Positions 38,949-48,321 of a DNA stretch of 48,437 nucleotides are shown here, one piece after another (position 1 is the stretch's first letter; each line of letters opens with the position of its first letter). The notes below the pieces were generated by a model. That model had not been told where the DNA came from, did no database searches, and saw nothing but the letters and a program-made list of their open reading frames with translations. This DNA is from an uncultured Pelagibacteraceae bacterium. GTDB lineage: Bacteria; Pseudomonadota; Alphaproteobacteria; Pelagibacterales; Pelagibacteraceae. The stretch spans positions 1 to 48,437 of the forward strand of contig CACJLZ010000005.1 in NCBI GenBank assembly GCA_902594395.1. Reading direction: 5' to 3'. The position numbers were made by a program, and so were the translations under genes.

Positions 38949-40694
38949 ATGCTTAATTCAGATGATTTAATAAATAAAGTAAAAGGATATAATAAGTTTT
39001 TAAATCCAGATAGGTTAAATAAGGCTTATGACTTTGCGGTAAAGGCGCATAGCAATCAAAAAAGAGCCTCAGGTGATCCGTACTCAGTCCATCCAATTGA
39101 AGTAGCAAACATATTAACTGATTTAAAATTAGATAGTGCAACCATAACTACAGGTTTATTACATGACACAATAGAAGATACATATGCAACTTATGAAACT
39201 ATCAAAGGTGAGTTTGGAGATGAAGTTGCAGATTTAGTTGATGGAGTAACCAAAATATCTGCTCTCGAAAATAATGCATCATCTAATTCCAAAGCAGAAA
39301 ATTTCAGAAAATTAATTTTAGCAACCTCAAAAGATATAAGAGTTTTATTAGTCAAAATAGCCGATCGTTTACATAACATGAGAACTATTAAAGCAATTTC
39401 AAAAGAGGAAAAAAGAAAAAGAATTTCTCAAGAAACTATGGAAATTTATGCCCCATTAGCGGACAGGATGGGAATGCATAGAATAAGAGATGAGCTAGAA
39501 GATCTATCCTTTGAAATTTTGAATAATGAAGCAAGATTATTAATTCAAAAAAGACTAGATGAAATAAAATTGGATAAAAAAGATATTTTTGAGTCTTTAT
39601 CATCTGAAATTAGTAAATTATTAAATCAAAATAAAATTTCTTCTAAAATATATGGAAGAGAAAAAACACCTTTTTCAATCTGGAGAAAAGTTCAAAAAAA
39701 AAGAGTTTCTTTAGAACAAATCACAGATATTATTGGTTTTAGAATTATTTTGGATAATGTTGACGACTGTTATAAAACTTTGGGTATAATTCACAAAGAA
39801 TACAATTGTATACCTGGAAAATTTAAAGATTATATATCCTCTGCAAAAATAAATGGTTATAAATCAATTCATACTGCAGTTATAGGATCTAATAGAAAAC
39901 CAATAGAAATTCAAATAAGAACCAAAGAGATGCACGATTTCGCAGAACGAGGTATAGCGTCTCATTGGCAATATAAATCATCAGAAAAATTCAATTCACT
40001 TACTTGGAAAGAGTATGATTGGTTGAAAGACTTAGTTGAAATTATAGAAAAAAATGAGAATCCCGAACACTCTTATGAATATACTAAACTTCAAATGTTC
40101 CAGGAGAATGTATTTTGTTTTACACCTAAAGGTTCTGTAATTAAATTACCAAGGGATGCAACAGCGATTGATTTTGCTTACGCTGTACATACAAAAATAG
40201 GTGATACAGCTGTTGGATGTGAAATTAATGGAAATAAAAGTGAACTCCAATCAATCTTAAGAAATGGTGATAGAATAAAAATTATCACATCAAAAAAACA
40301 GTCACCATCCTTACACTGGATTCCAACAACAAAAACTGGAAAAGCCAGAGCTGCTATAAGAAGATATTGGCATGATAGGGGTGAGGAGAAGCAGGAAAGA
40401 ATAAAAAAATACAATACCACTTTATGGATTTCATTACCTGATAAACCAGGTCAATTAGGAAATGTAAGTTCATTAATAGGTGAACATAAATTAAATATTT
40501 CAAATTTAGTAATGGCTGGAAAAAAACCTGACTATATCAATTTTAAATTTCAGCTGATAATAAGAGATTTGAAAAATTTTACTAATTTTATTGCAGAGCT
40601 TAAACAAAAGGGTATAAAATTTAAGATAATTAGACACGAAGATAAAAGAAATGCTTTCACACAAAAAATCCTTAGATATTTTAAGAAAGACTAA
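38949..40694 (+). CDS. rsh: Bifunctional RelA/SpoT homolog (p)ppGpp synthetase/hydrolase, compact form
   Basis: HD domain (HDTIED), synthetase (GREKTPFSIWRK, KFKDYISSAKINGYKSIHT), TGS (VFCFTPKGSVIKLPRDATAIDFAYAVHTKIGD), ACT (LWISLPDKPGQLGNVSSLIGEHKLNISN). Confidence 0.95.
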   Translation: MLNSDDLINKVKGYNKFLNPDRLNKAYDFAVKAHSNQKRASGDPYSVHPIEVANILTDLKLDSATITTGLLHDTIEDTYATYETIKGEFGDEVADLVDGVTKISALENNASSNSKAENFRKLILATSKDIRVLLVKIADRLHNMRTIKAISKEEKRKRISQETMEIYAPLADRMGMHRIRDELEDLSFEILNNEARLLIQKRLDEIKLDKKDIFESLSSEISKLLNQNKISSKIYGREKTPFSIWRKVQKKRVSLEQITDIIGFRIILDNVDDCYKTLGIIHKEYNCIPGKFKDYISSAKINGYKSIHTAVIGSNRKPIEIQIRTKEMHDFAERGIASHWQYKSSEKFNSLTWKEYDWLKDLVEIIEKNENPEHSYEYTKLQMFQENVFCFTPKGSVIKLPRDATAIDFAYAVHTKIGDTAVGCEINGNKSELQSILRNGDRIKIITSKKQSPSLHWIPTTKTGKARAAIRRYWHDRGEEKQERIKKYNTTLWISLPDKPGQLGNVSSLIGEHKLNISNLVMAGKKPDYINFKFQLIIRDLKNFTNFIAELKQKGIKFKIIRHEDKRNAFTQKILRYFKKD

Positions 40695-41238
40695 TGCTTT
40701 ATTAGAAGGACACTTCATTTTATCTTCTGGATTACATTCTTCAAAGTATATCCAGTGTGCTAAACTTTTAAGTTATCCATCAAAAGCAGAAAAAATATGT
40801 AAATCATTGGCTTTAAAAATCAAAAAAAATTTTAGAAAATTTGATTTAATTTTGGCACCGGCCATTGGTGGTATTGTGATAGGTTATGAAATTGGTCGAA
40901 TTTTGAAAAAAGAAACGATTTTTTGTGAAAGAGTTAAAGGGAAATTTACATTAAGAAGAGGTTTTAAAATTAAAAAAGGGTCTAAGGTCATTATTATTGA
41001 AGATGTAATAACAACAGGAAAATCTAGTATGGAATGTGTAAAACTAATAAAAAAATCTAACGCAATATTAGTGGGTTTTGCCACAATTATAGACAGATCA
41101 TCAAAGAAAACATTGAAAATAAAAAAAAGAATAATTTCACATCTTAAAATTGAAGTACCAACTTATAAATCAAACAAAATACCAAAAGAATTAGATTCAA
41201 TACCCATTTCAACACCAGGAAGCAGATTTATTAAGTGA
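40651..41238 (+). CDS. pyrE: Orotate phosphoribosyltransferase
   Basis: LDILRKTNALLEGHFILSSGLHSSKYIQCAKLLSYP; VIIIEDVITTGKSSMECVKLI. Confidence 0.95.
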   Translation: MLSHKKSLDILRKTNALLEGHFILSSGLHSSKYIQCAKLLSYPSKAEKICKSLALKIKKNFRKFDLILAPAIGGIVIGYEIGRILKKETIFCERVKGKFTLRRGFKIKKGSKVIIIEDVITTGKSSMECVKLIKKSNAILVGFATIIDRSSKKTLKIKKRIISHLKIEVPTYKSNKIPKELDSIPISTPGSRFIK

Positions 41239-41954
41239 AACGATTAGGTGTAAATATTGATCATGTTGCGACAGTTCGAAATGCTAGAGGTGAAATTCAT
41301 CCTGACCCATATAAAGCTGCATTGTTTGTAAAAAAAAAAGGAGCTGACTCAATCACTATACACCTTCGAGAAGACAGGAGACACATAAGAGATTTAGATG
41401 CAAAAAAGATTTGTTCAATAAAAAGATTATTAGTAAATTTAGAAATTTCAACAAATAGTAATATTGTTAAGAATGCTTTGAGAATAAAACCAAAATTTAT
41501 TTGTATTGTACCTGAAAATAGAAATGAAATAACTACTGAAGGTGGATTAGATTTAAAGAAGAATAAAAATAAAATTAAAAAGATAATATCACAATTTAAA
41601 AAAAAAAAGATTAGAACAAGTTTATTTGTAAACCCAAATATAAATGATATTTATTTGTCTAAAGAAATAGGTGCCGATTGTATTGAAATACATACAGGAC
41701 ACTTTTCCAATCTGATAAAATCAAAAAAATCCTTTATTAAGGAATTTTTAAAGATAAAGAAATGTGCAATATTAGCATCAAAAATTGGGGTGGAAGTACA
41801 TGCTGGACACGGTCTAGATTTCAAATCTACTAAGATACTTACTAAAATAAATGAAATAGTAGAATTCAATATTGGGCATTTTATTATTGGTGAGTCTATT
41901 TTTTATGGTTTACCATTTGTCATAAAAAAGTTTAAAAGAATTATCAAAAATTAG
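41235..41954 (+). CDS. pdxJ: Pyridoxine 5'-phosphate synthase, GTG start (GTGA overlap)
   Basis: MKRLGVNIDHVATVRNARGEIHPDPYKAALFVKKKGADSITIHLREDRRHI. Confidence 0.97.
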   Translation: MKRLGVNIDHVATVRNARGEIHPDPYKAALFVKKKGADSITIHLREDRRHIRDLDAKKICSIKRLLVNLEISTNSNIVKNALRIKPKFICIVPENRNEITTEGGLDLKKNKNKIKKIISQFKKKKIRTSLFVNPNINDIYLSKEIGADCIEIHTGHFSNLIKSKKSFIKEFLKIKKCAILASKIGVEVHAGHGLDFKSTKILTKINEIVEFNIGHFIIGESIFYGLPFVIKKFKRIIKN

Positions 41955-41955
41955 A

Positions 41956-42348
41956 ATGAAAATTTTAGGTATCGGTGTAGATATTGTTGAAAATAAAAGA
42001 CTAAAAAAATCTATTAAAAATAAAAGTTTTCTTTCAAGGTTATTTACTTTGATTGAGATTAAAAACTCTATGTTGGTAAAAGATAAATCTATGTATTACT
42101 CAAAAAAATTTGCTGCAAAAGAATCATTCTCAAAAGCACTTGGCACTGGTTTTAGAAAAGGTTTAAATTTTAAAGACGTTGAAATTTTAAATGATAATTT
42201 AGGTAAACCATATTTTAGAGTAAATAACAAAACGAAAAAAATTATATTGAAAACATTAAAAGTTAAAAATTTCGATATATTTCTTTCAATATCTGATGAA
42301 AAAGAATATTCAATTGCATTTACTATAATTCAGGCCAAAAATGTTTAA
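41956..42348 (+). CDS. acpS: Holo-[acyl-carrier-protein] synthase
   Basis: MKILGIGVDIVENKRLKK; YYSKKFAAKESFSKALGTGFRKGL. Confidence 0.95.
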   Translation: MKILGIGVDIVENKRLKKSIKNKSFLSRLFTLIEIKNSMLVKDKSMYYSKKFAAKESFSKALGTGFRKGLNFKDVEILNDNLGKPYFRVNNKTKKIILKTLKVKNFDIFLSISDEKEYSIAFTIIQAKNV

Positions 42349-43075
42349 TAAAAAATTTTTTGTAGAAAACTTTAAGACACTTTTTTATGCTTTTATAATA
42401 GCTATAATTATTAGATCATTAATTATTCAACCATTCTATATTCCATCTTCATCCATGGAACCGGGTTTATTAGTTGGAGACAGACTTTTTGTAACAAAAT
42501 ATTCATATGGTTACAGCAAGCACTCATTTCCATTTAGCCCACCAATTTTTGAGAATAGAATTTTTTCTATTAAGCCAAATAGGGGTGACGTAATAGTTTT
42601 TAAAACTCCCGCAGATAATAGAACAGATTATATTAAAAGACTTATTGGTTTACCGGGAGATAAAATTCAGTTTGTGAACTCCAATTTATATCTAAATAAT
42701 AGTGAAATTCTTAAATCTAAAGTTTCAGAAAGAGATATAATTTATTGTGGGGAAAAGACTATTAATGTTTTTACATTTGAGGAAAAACTACCAAATGGAA
42801 AAATTTACAAAACCGTCTATCTCAAAAATTTTACTTTTGATAATTCTGACGTTTTTACTGTTCCTGATAACCATTATTTCTTTTTAGGTGATAATAGAGA
42901 TTGTTCAAAAGATAGCAGGTATTTAACCAGCGTGGGTTATGTTCATGAAGATAATCTAGTTGGTAAAGCAAGATTTATTTTTTTTTCATCTGATAGATCA
43001 GTTGGTAGTATTTTTACTTTTTGGAAATGGAACAAATCTATTCGATTTGACAGATTTTTTAAAAAAATTATTTGA
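42341..43075 (+). CDS. lepB: Signal peptidase I
   Basis: PSSSMEPGLLVGDRLFVTKYSYG; YIKRLIGLPGDKIQ; FFLGDNRDCSKDSR. Confidence 0.96.
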   Translation: MFNKKFFVENFKTLFYAFIIAIIIRSLIIQPFYIPSSSMEPGLLVGDRLFVTKYSYGYSKHSFPFSPPIFENRIFSIKPNRGDVIVFKTPADNRTDYIKRLIGLPGDKIQFVNSNLYLNNSEILKSKVSERDIIYCGEKTINVFTFEEKLPNGKIYKTVYLKNFTFDNSDVFTVPDNHYFFLGDNRDCSKDSRYLTSVGYVHEDNLVGKARFIFFSSDRSVGSIFTFWKWNKSIRFDRFFKKII

Positions 43076-43740
43076 TGAAAATTGATTATTCTAAACTTGA
43101 AAAAAAAATAGATTATAAGTTTAAAAATAAAAATTTACTTGTTCAAAGTCTTACTCATAAAAGTTTCAATAAAATTGATAATAATGAAAAAATAGAATTT
43201 TTAGGAGACAGAGTCTTGGGTTTGGTTATTGCAAAAAAACTTTTAGAAATCTATCCAGAGGAAAAAGAGGGAATTTTGGATAAAAAATATGCTTCATTAG
43301 TAAATAAAAAAACATGTTTGGAAATTGCCAAAAGTGTTAATTTACAAAATTATATTTTAATTTTTAATCCAAAAAATAGATCACTTACAATTGAGGATAA
43401 GGTAATATCAGATAGTTGTGAAGCTTTAATCGGAGCTATTTACCTTGATAAGGGATTTAATATAACAGAAAAAATTATATTAGATTTGTGGAAAGAAAAA
43501 ATAAAAGAAAGTGTGATTACTCAGATTGATGCAAAAACTAAACTTCAAGAGTTTTCTTTGAAAAAATTTAAAAAACTTCCTACTTATAAAACTATCTCTA
43601 ATACTGGTCCTAGACATAAGCCTGTTTTTAGAGTTGCTGTGAAATTACAAAATACAAAATTTTATAACGGTGAGGGAAAATCTAAAAAAGAAGCAGAACA
43701 GAATGCAGCTTTACTTTGTTTAAATGATAATTTGATTTGA
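43075..43740 (+). CDS. rnc: Ribonuclease III; start at the TGATG junction with lepB
   Basis: NEKIEFLGDRVLGLVIAKKL; DSCEALIGAIYLDKGF; dsRBD KTKLQEFSLKKFKKLPTYK. Confidence 0.96.
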   Translation: MKIDYSKLEKKIDYKFKNKNLLVQSLTHKSFNKIDNNEKIEFLGDRVLGLVIAKKLLEIYPEEKEGILDKKYASLVNKKTCLEIAKSVNLQNYILIFNPKNRSLTIEDKVISDSCEALIGAIYLDKGFNITEKIILDLWKEKIKESVITQIDAKTKLQEFSLKKFKKLPTYKTISNTGPRHKPVFRVAVKLQNTKFYNGEGKSKKEAEQNAALLCLNDNLI

Positions 43741-44420
43741 TGAATTGGGACGATACAGGTTTTTTACTTTCAAAAAATAAATATAACGAAAATTCTCTTA
43801 TATCGGAATTTTACACTAAAAATCACGGAAAGACATCGGGTATCGTTTTTGGTGGTACTTCAAAAAAAATCAAAAATTATCTTCAAATTGGAAACCAACT
43901 ATATTTAAATTATAATTCTAAATCTGAAAATAAATTAGGGTATTTTAAATTAGAAATACAAAAAGTTTATTCTCCTGTCTATTTTGATAATTCTCAAAAA
44001 CTTTCATGTATTAATTCTGCAATGAGTCTTATTCGTTTATTAACAGCAGAATCTCAATCTAATATTAAGATATTTGATCTTATTGAAAAATTTTATTTGA
44101 TACTTTCACATGATGAATGGTTAAAAAATTATATTTTTTGGGAATTAGAATTACTTAAAACAGTAGGATTTGATTTAGAATTAGATAATTTGGCCACTAA
44201 AGAGATATTAAATGATAAAATAGTATATGTAGTTAAATCTAAAACTGAAAAAAAAATAATACCAAATTTTTTAATTGATAAGAAAATTATAGTTAATGAT
44301 CTAAACATACTTTTAAATGGATTGAAATTAGTTAGTGATTTTTTAGAAAAAACTATATTGAAACCCAATAACTTAAACTATCCAATTAGCAGAACCCAGT
44401 TTATAAATACACTGAGATAA
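43740..44420 (+). CDS. recO: DNA repair protein RecO
   Basis: MNWDDTGFLLSKNKYNENSLISEFYTKNHGKTSGIVFGGTSKKIKNYLQIGN; follows rnc. Confidence 0.9.
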   Translation: MNWDDTGFLLSKNKYNENSLISEFYTKNHGKTSGIVFGGTSKKIKNYLQIGNQLYLNYNSKSENKLGYFKLEIQKVYSPVYFDNSQKLSCINSAMSLIRLLTAESQSNIKIFDLIEKFYLILSHDEWLKNYIFWELELLKTVGFDLELDNLATKEILNDKIVYVVKSKTEKKIIPNFLIDKKIIVNDLNILLNGLKLVSDFLEKTILKPNNLNYPISRTQFINTLR

Positions 44421-45410
44421 TTAGGGTAAAATTTCGTTTAATCTGTCTGCGTAATAACTTACTATTGCATTTGCACCAGCTCTTTTAAAACTCATTAGAT
44501 TTTCATAGATAGCATCTTTATTTATAATTTTTTTTTCTACAGCATTTGATAACATGCTATATTCACCAGAAACCTGATAGGCAAAAACTGGTATTTTAAA
44601 TTTATCTTTTATGGATCTGATAATATCAAGGTATGGTAAACCTGGTTTAACCATAATCATATCTGCACCTTCTTTTATATCCAGAGCTACTTCTCTTAAT
44701 GCTTCATCGTAATTTCTAAAGTCCATTTGATAAGTTTTTTTGTCTCCTTTTAAGGCAACTTTAGATCCTACGGCATCTCTAAAAGGTCCATAAAAGCTAG
44801 AAGCGTATTTAACAGCGTATGATAAAACTTGAATGTTTTTAAATTTTTCTTTGTCTAAAGCTTTTCGGATCCTCCCAATTCTACCATCCATCATATCTGA
44901 AGGTGCTAAAATATCACATCCCATCTGAGCTTGTAATAAAGATTGTTTAATCAAGATCTCTATAGTTTCATCATTCATTATGTTTTTTGAACTGAGAATT
45001 CCATCATGACCATGAATTGTGTAAGGATCTAGAGCTACGTCACACATTATTCCAATTTTGTCTTTATATCTTTTTTTTATGTATCTTATAGCTCTACAAA
45101 CTAAATTATCCTCATTTAGAGCTTCACTTCCAAAATTATCTTTCAATTTAAATGATGTGTAGGGAAATAAGGCAACCATAGGTATCTGGTTTTTAATAGC
45201 TCGATCTAATATTACCCCTAATTTATCAATAGAATATCTATTTACACCGGGCATAGATTTGATTGGTTGAGTTCTGTTTTTACCCTCTATCAAGAATATA
45301 GGAAGTATAAAGTCATTAGGAGATAAATTATTTTCTGAGACAAGCCTTCTTGACCAGTTGGTTTTACGGCTTCTTCTTAGTCTTAAACTAGGATATTTTC
45401 CAGTAATCAT
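44421..45410 (-). CDS. hemB: Delta-aminolevulinic acid dehydratase; start set to MITGKYPSLRLRR (ORF opens to 45482)
   Basis: RLRRSRKTNWSRRLVSENNLSPNDFILPIFLIEG; DVALDPYTIHGHDGI; GADMIMVKPGLPYLDIIR. Confidence 0.97.
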   Translation of the reverse strand: MITGKYPSLRLRRSRKTNWSRRLVSENNLSPNDFILPIFLIEGKNRTQPIKSMPGVNRYSIDKLGVILDRAIKNQIPMVALFPYTSFKLKDNFGSEALNEDNLVCRAIRYIKKRYKDKIGIMCDVALDPYTIHGHDGILSSKNIMNDETIEILIKQSLLQAQMGCDILAPSDMMDGRIGRIRKALDKEKFKNIQVLSYAVKYASSFYGPFRDAVGSKVALKGDKKTYQMDFRNYDEALREVALDIKEGADMIMVKPGLPYLDIIRSIKDKFKIPVFAYQVSGEYSMLSNAVEKKIINKDAIYENLMSFKRAGANAIVSYYADRLNEILP

Positions 45411-45483
45411 ATTTAATTTTATTTTAAAAATGCGACAAATGTAATATACACATATATAGCAAAATAAGTACAAAGCAATCACG

Positions 45484-46122
45484 ATGACAATTGAAAACTC
45501 TAAAATAATAAATTTAAATTTAAAAAAAGAAGAACGAGTTTTAGACTTTAGCGATTTTCAAAAGCAAGAGTTAAAATTTGATATTTTAAAACTTCAAGAA
45601 GCTTATAATCAAATTATTCAGACTAAAAAATTTGAAGACGCAGGAGTTACACATTTTGGTGCCATATCATTAACGCAAATTCCTGGTGATCCAGATTCTA
45701 TTAAAGGAAATAAAGCAAGAGGTCTTTATTGGACTAAACCTGACAGATCGGGCAAAGAAGTAATGAGGGAGGGAGCGATAAATGAGTCTGCATACAGTGA
45801 GTTTGTTAAAGATTACGATAATACTTATTTCAAACATGTTTATGATGTTTTGTCCTCAAAGTATAAATTAGGTAGGATGAGAATTTTACTTAAAGAACCG
45901 CGATCAACTTTGAGTTGGCATAGAGATCCAGAGCCTAGATTACACATACCTATAATTACGAACCCTGGCTGTATTATGGTTATAGATAATGTGGCTAAAC
46001 ATATGCCGGCAGATGGGTCGGTTTGGATTACAAATAATACAAAGTATCACAACGCCTTTAATGGTGGTGAAGAAAATAGAATACATTTAGTTGCATGTGT
46101 TCTTGATTACAAGTTCAACTAA
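45484..46122 (+). CDS. 2OG-Fe(II) oxygenase, aspartyl/asparaginyl beta-hydroxylase-like
   Basis: LSWHRDPEPRLHIPIITNPGCIMVIDNVAKHMPADGSVWITNNTKYHNAFNGGEENRIHLV: HxD (H146/D148), distal H189, R199. Confidence 0.78.
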   Translation: MTIENSKIINLNLKKEERVLDFSDFQKQELKFDILKLQEAYNQIIQTKKFEDAGVTHFGAISLTQIPGDPDSIKGNKARGLYWTKPDRSGKEVMREGAINESAYSEFVKDYDNTYFKHVYDVLSSKYKLGRMRILLKEPRSTLSWHRDPEPRLHIPIITNPGCIMVIDNVAKHMPADGSVWITNNTKYHNAFNGGEENRIHLVACVLDYKFN

Positions 46123-46123
46123 T

Positions 46124-46549
46124 TTGAAAAAAATTTTTATTTCCTCAGATCACGCCGGATTTAGACTAAAAGAATATATAAAAAAACATCTCAAGAATAA
46201 AAAAATAGATTTAAAAGATCTTGGACCAGTAAATGATAAAAATGTTGATTACCCTGATTATGCTCATAAATTAGCAAAAAAAATCAAAGTTAGTAAAAAT
46301 AATGTTGGTATTTTAGTATGTGGCTCAGGTACTGGAATGAATATTGTGGCAAATAAGCATAAAAATATACGTGCAGCTCAGTGTTTTAGCACAAAATCTA
46401 CCAAATTATCCAGATTGCATAATGATGCAAATATCATTACATTAGGTTCTAGATTAATTAGTAAAAAAAACGCTTTCAAATTTGTAAAAATTTTTTTAAA
46501 TACTAAATTTGAAAATGGTAGACATTTAAAAAGAGTGAAAAAAATTTAA
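46124..46549 (+). CDS. rpiB: Ribose-5-phosphate isomerase B; likely TTG start at 46124 (ORF opens at 46091)
   Basis: [60 protein letters not shown]. Confidence 0.94.
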   Translation: MKKIFISSDHAGFRLKEYIKKHLKNKKIDLKDLGPVNDKNVDYPDYAHKLAKKIKVSKNNVGILVCGSGTGMNIVANKHKNIRAAQCFSTKSTKLSRLHNDANIITLGSRLISKKNAFKFVKIFLNTKFENGRHLKRVKKI

Positions 46550-46551
46550 TT

Positions 46552-47859
46552 ATGTCCAGTGAAAAAAGTTATTTAAACGACAGCTATAAAAGTTTTTTTG
46601 AGGATGGTTTATCCGTAAAAGATCCTGCGCTATATAAAGCTATTAAAGATGAACTAATAAGACAGCAACAACATATTGAGTTAATTGCTTCAGAAAATAT
46701 AGTTTCCCAAGCTGTTTTGGAAGCCCAAGGTTCAGTATTAACAAACAAATATGCAGAAGGCTATCCAGGTAAGCGTTATTACAACGGTTGTGAACATGTT
46801 GATGTCGCAGAAAATCTTGCAAATGATAGATTAAAAAAATTATTCAATTGTAAATTTGCAAACTCTCAACCTCACTCAGGTGCACAAGCTAATGGTGCTG
46901 TATTTTTAGCTCTATTAAGTCCAGGTGATACTTTTATGGGAATGAGTTTAAATTCTGGTGGACATATAACTCATGGTTTAAAAATTTCAATGTCAGGTAA
47001 ATGGTTTAATGCAATCAGTTATGATGTTGATAAAAAATCTGAACTCATAGACTATGATAATGTTGAAAAACTTGCATTAGAACATAAACCGAAATTAATC
47101 ATAGCTGGTGGAAGTGCTTACTCAAGAGTAATAGATTTTAAAAGATTTAGAGAAATTGCTGATAAAGTTGGTGCTTATCTCATGGTTGATATGGCACATT
47201 TTTCTGGCCTAGTTGCAGGAAAAGGCTATCCAAACCCATGTGATCATGCTCATGTTGTTACATCAACAACACATAAAGTTTTTAGAAGTGCAAGAGGTGG
47301 AATAATTTTAACTAATCATGAAGATCTTGCGAAAAAATTTAACACTGCGGTTTTTCCTGGATACCAAGGTGGTCCATTAATGCATGTTATCGCAGCTAAA
47401 GCTGCAGGTTTTCTAGAAGCTTTACAACCAGAATTTAAAGATTACATAAAGTCAGTTTTAGCGAATGCAAAAATGTTAGCTGAAACTTTAAAAAATAATG
47501 GTTTTAAAATTTATTCTGATGGAACTGATACACATTTAATGTTGGTAGATTTGAGACCTTACAATGTTAAAGGTAATCTTGCTGCTGAAAGTCTATCAAG
47601 AGCAAACATTACATGTAACAAAAATGGAATTCCTTTCGATACAGAAAAACCAATGATTACTTCAGGTATAAGATTGGGAACTCAAGCGGCTACTACCCGT
47701 GGCTTTGGTTTAAATGAATTTAAAACGGTTGGTGAATTAATTACAAAAACTTTAAAGGGTTTATCTGAAAATCCTAATGACAACAGTAAAGTAGAAAACG
47801 AGGTTAAAAATGAAGTTATCTCTTTAACTTCATCATTTCCGATATATAAGAACTTATAG
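46552..47859 (+). CDS. glyA: Serine hydroxymethyltransferase
   Basis: [63 protein letters not shown]. Confidence 0.98.
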   Translation: MSSEKSYLNDSYKSFFEDGLSVKDPALYKAIKDELIRQQQHIELIASENIVSQAVLEAQGSVLTNKYAEGYPGKRYYNGCEHVDVAENLANDRLKKLFNCKFANSQPHSGAQANGAVFLALLSPGDTFMGMSLNSGGHITHGLKISMSGKWFNAISYDVDKKSELIDYDNVEKLALEHKPKLIIAGGSAYSRVIDFKRFREIADKVGAYLMVDMAHFSGLVAGKGYPNPCDHAHVVTSTTHKVFRSARGGIILTNHEDLAKKFNTAVFPGYQGGPLMHVIAAKAAGFLEALQPEFKDYIKSVLANAKMLAETLKNNGFKIYSDGTDTHLMLVDLRPYNVKGNLAAESLSRANITCNKNGIPFDTEKPMITSGIRLGTQAATTRGFGLNEFKTVGELITKTLKGLSENPNDNSKVENEVKNEVISLTSSFPIYKNL

Positions 47860-47862
47860 TTA

Positions 47863-48321
47863 ATGATTTGTTCAATATGTAAAAAAGGGGAGACCTCTGT
47901 TGTCGACTCACGCCCTACAGAAGATGGTACAGCTATAAGAAGAAGAAGACTTTGTGTTTGTGGCGCACGTTTTACAACATTTGAGAGAGTTCAATTTCGA
48001 GAAATTATGGTAATTAAAAAAAACGGAAGAAAATCAACATTTGATAGAGATAAGTTGTCTAAATCAATTTATATAGCTTTAAAGAAACGTCCAATCGATA
48101 CAGAAACTGCGGAAAAATTCATAAGTAAAATTTCAAGAACTCTCGAAGAGCTTGGTCAAAGTGAAATATCAACAAATACTATAGGCACTATGGTTATGGA
48201 AGGTTTAAAGGAATTAGATCCTGTTGCATATGTTCGTTTTGCATCTGTTTATAGAAATTTTAGAGAGGAAAAAGATTTTGTACAATTCGTGGACAAGCTT
48301 GATGTCTACAAAAAAAGATAA
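47863..48321 (+). CDS. nrdR: Transcriptional repressor NrdR
   Basis: [65 protein letters not shown]. Confidence 0.97.
   Translation: MICSICKKGETSVVDSRPTEDGTAIRRRRLCVCGARFTTFERVQFREIMVIKKNGRKSTFDRDKLSKSIYIALKKRPIDTETAEKFISKISRTLEELGQSEISTNTIGTMVMEGLKELDPVAYVRFASVYRNFREEKDFVQFVDKLDVYKKR

Noticed and set aside
45411-45483. Fur/Irr-type operator between hemB and the oxygenase gene
   Set aside because: Region is AT-rich (TGTAATATACACATATATAGC) but I could not identify a convincing palindrome matching a known box
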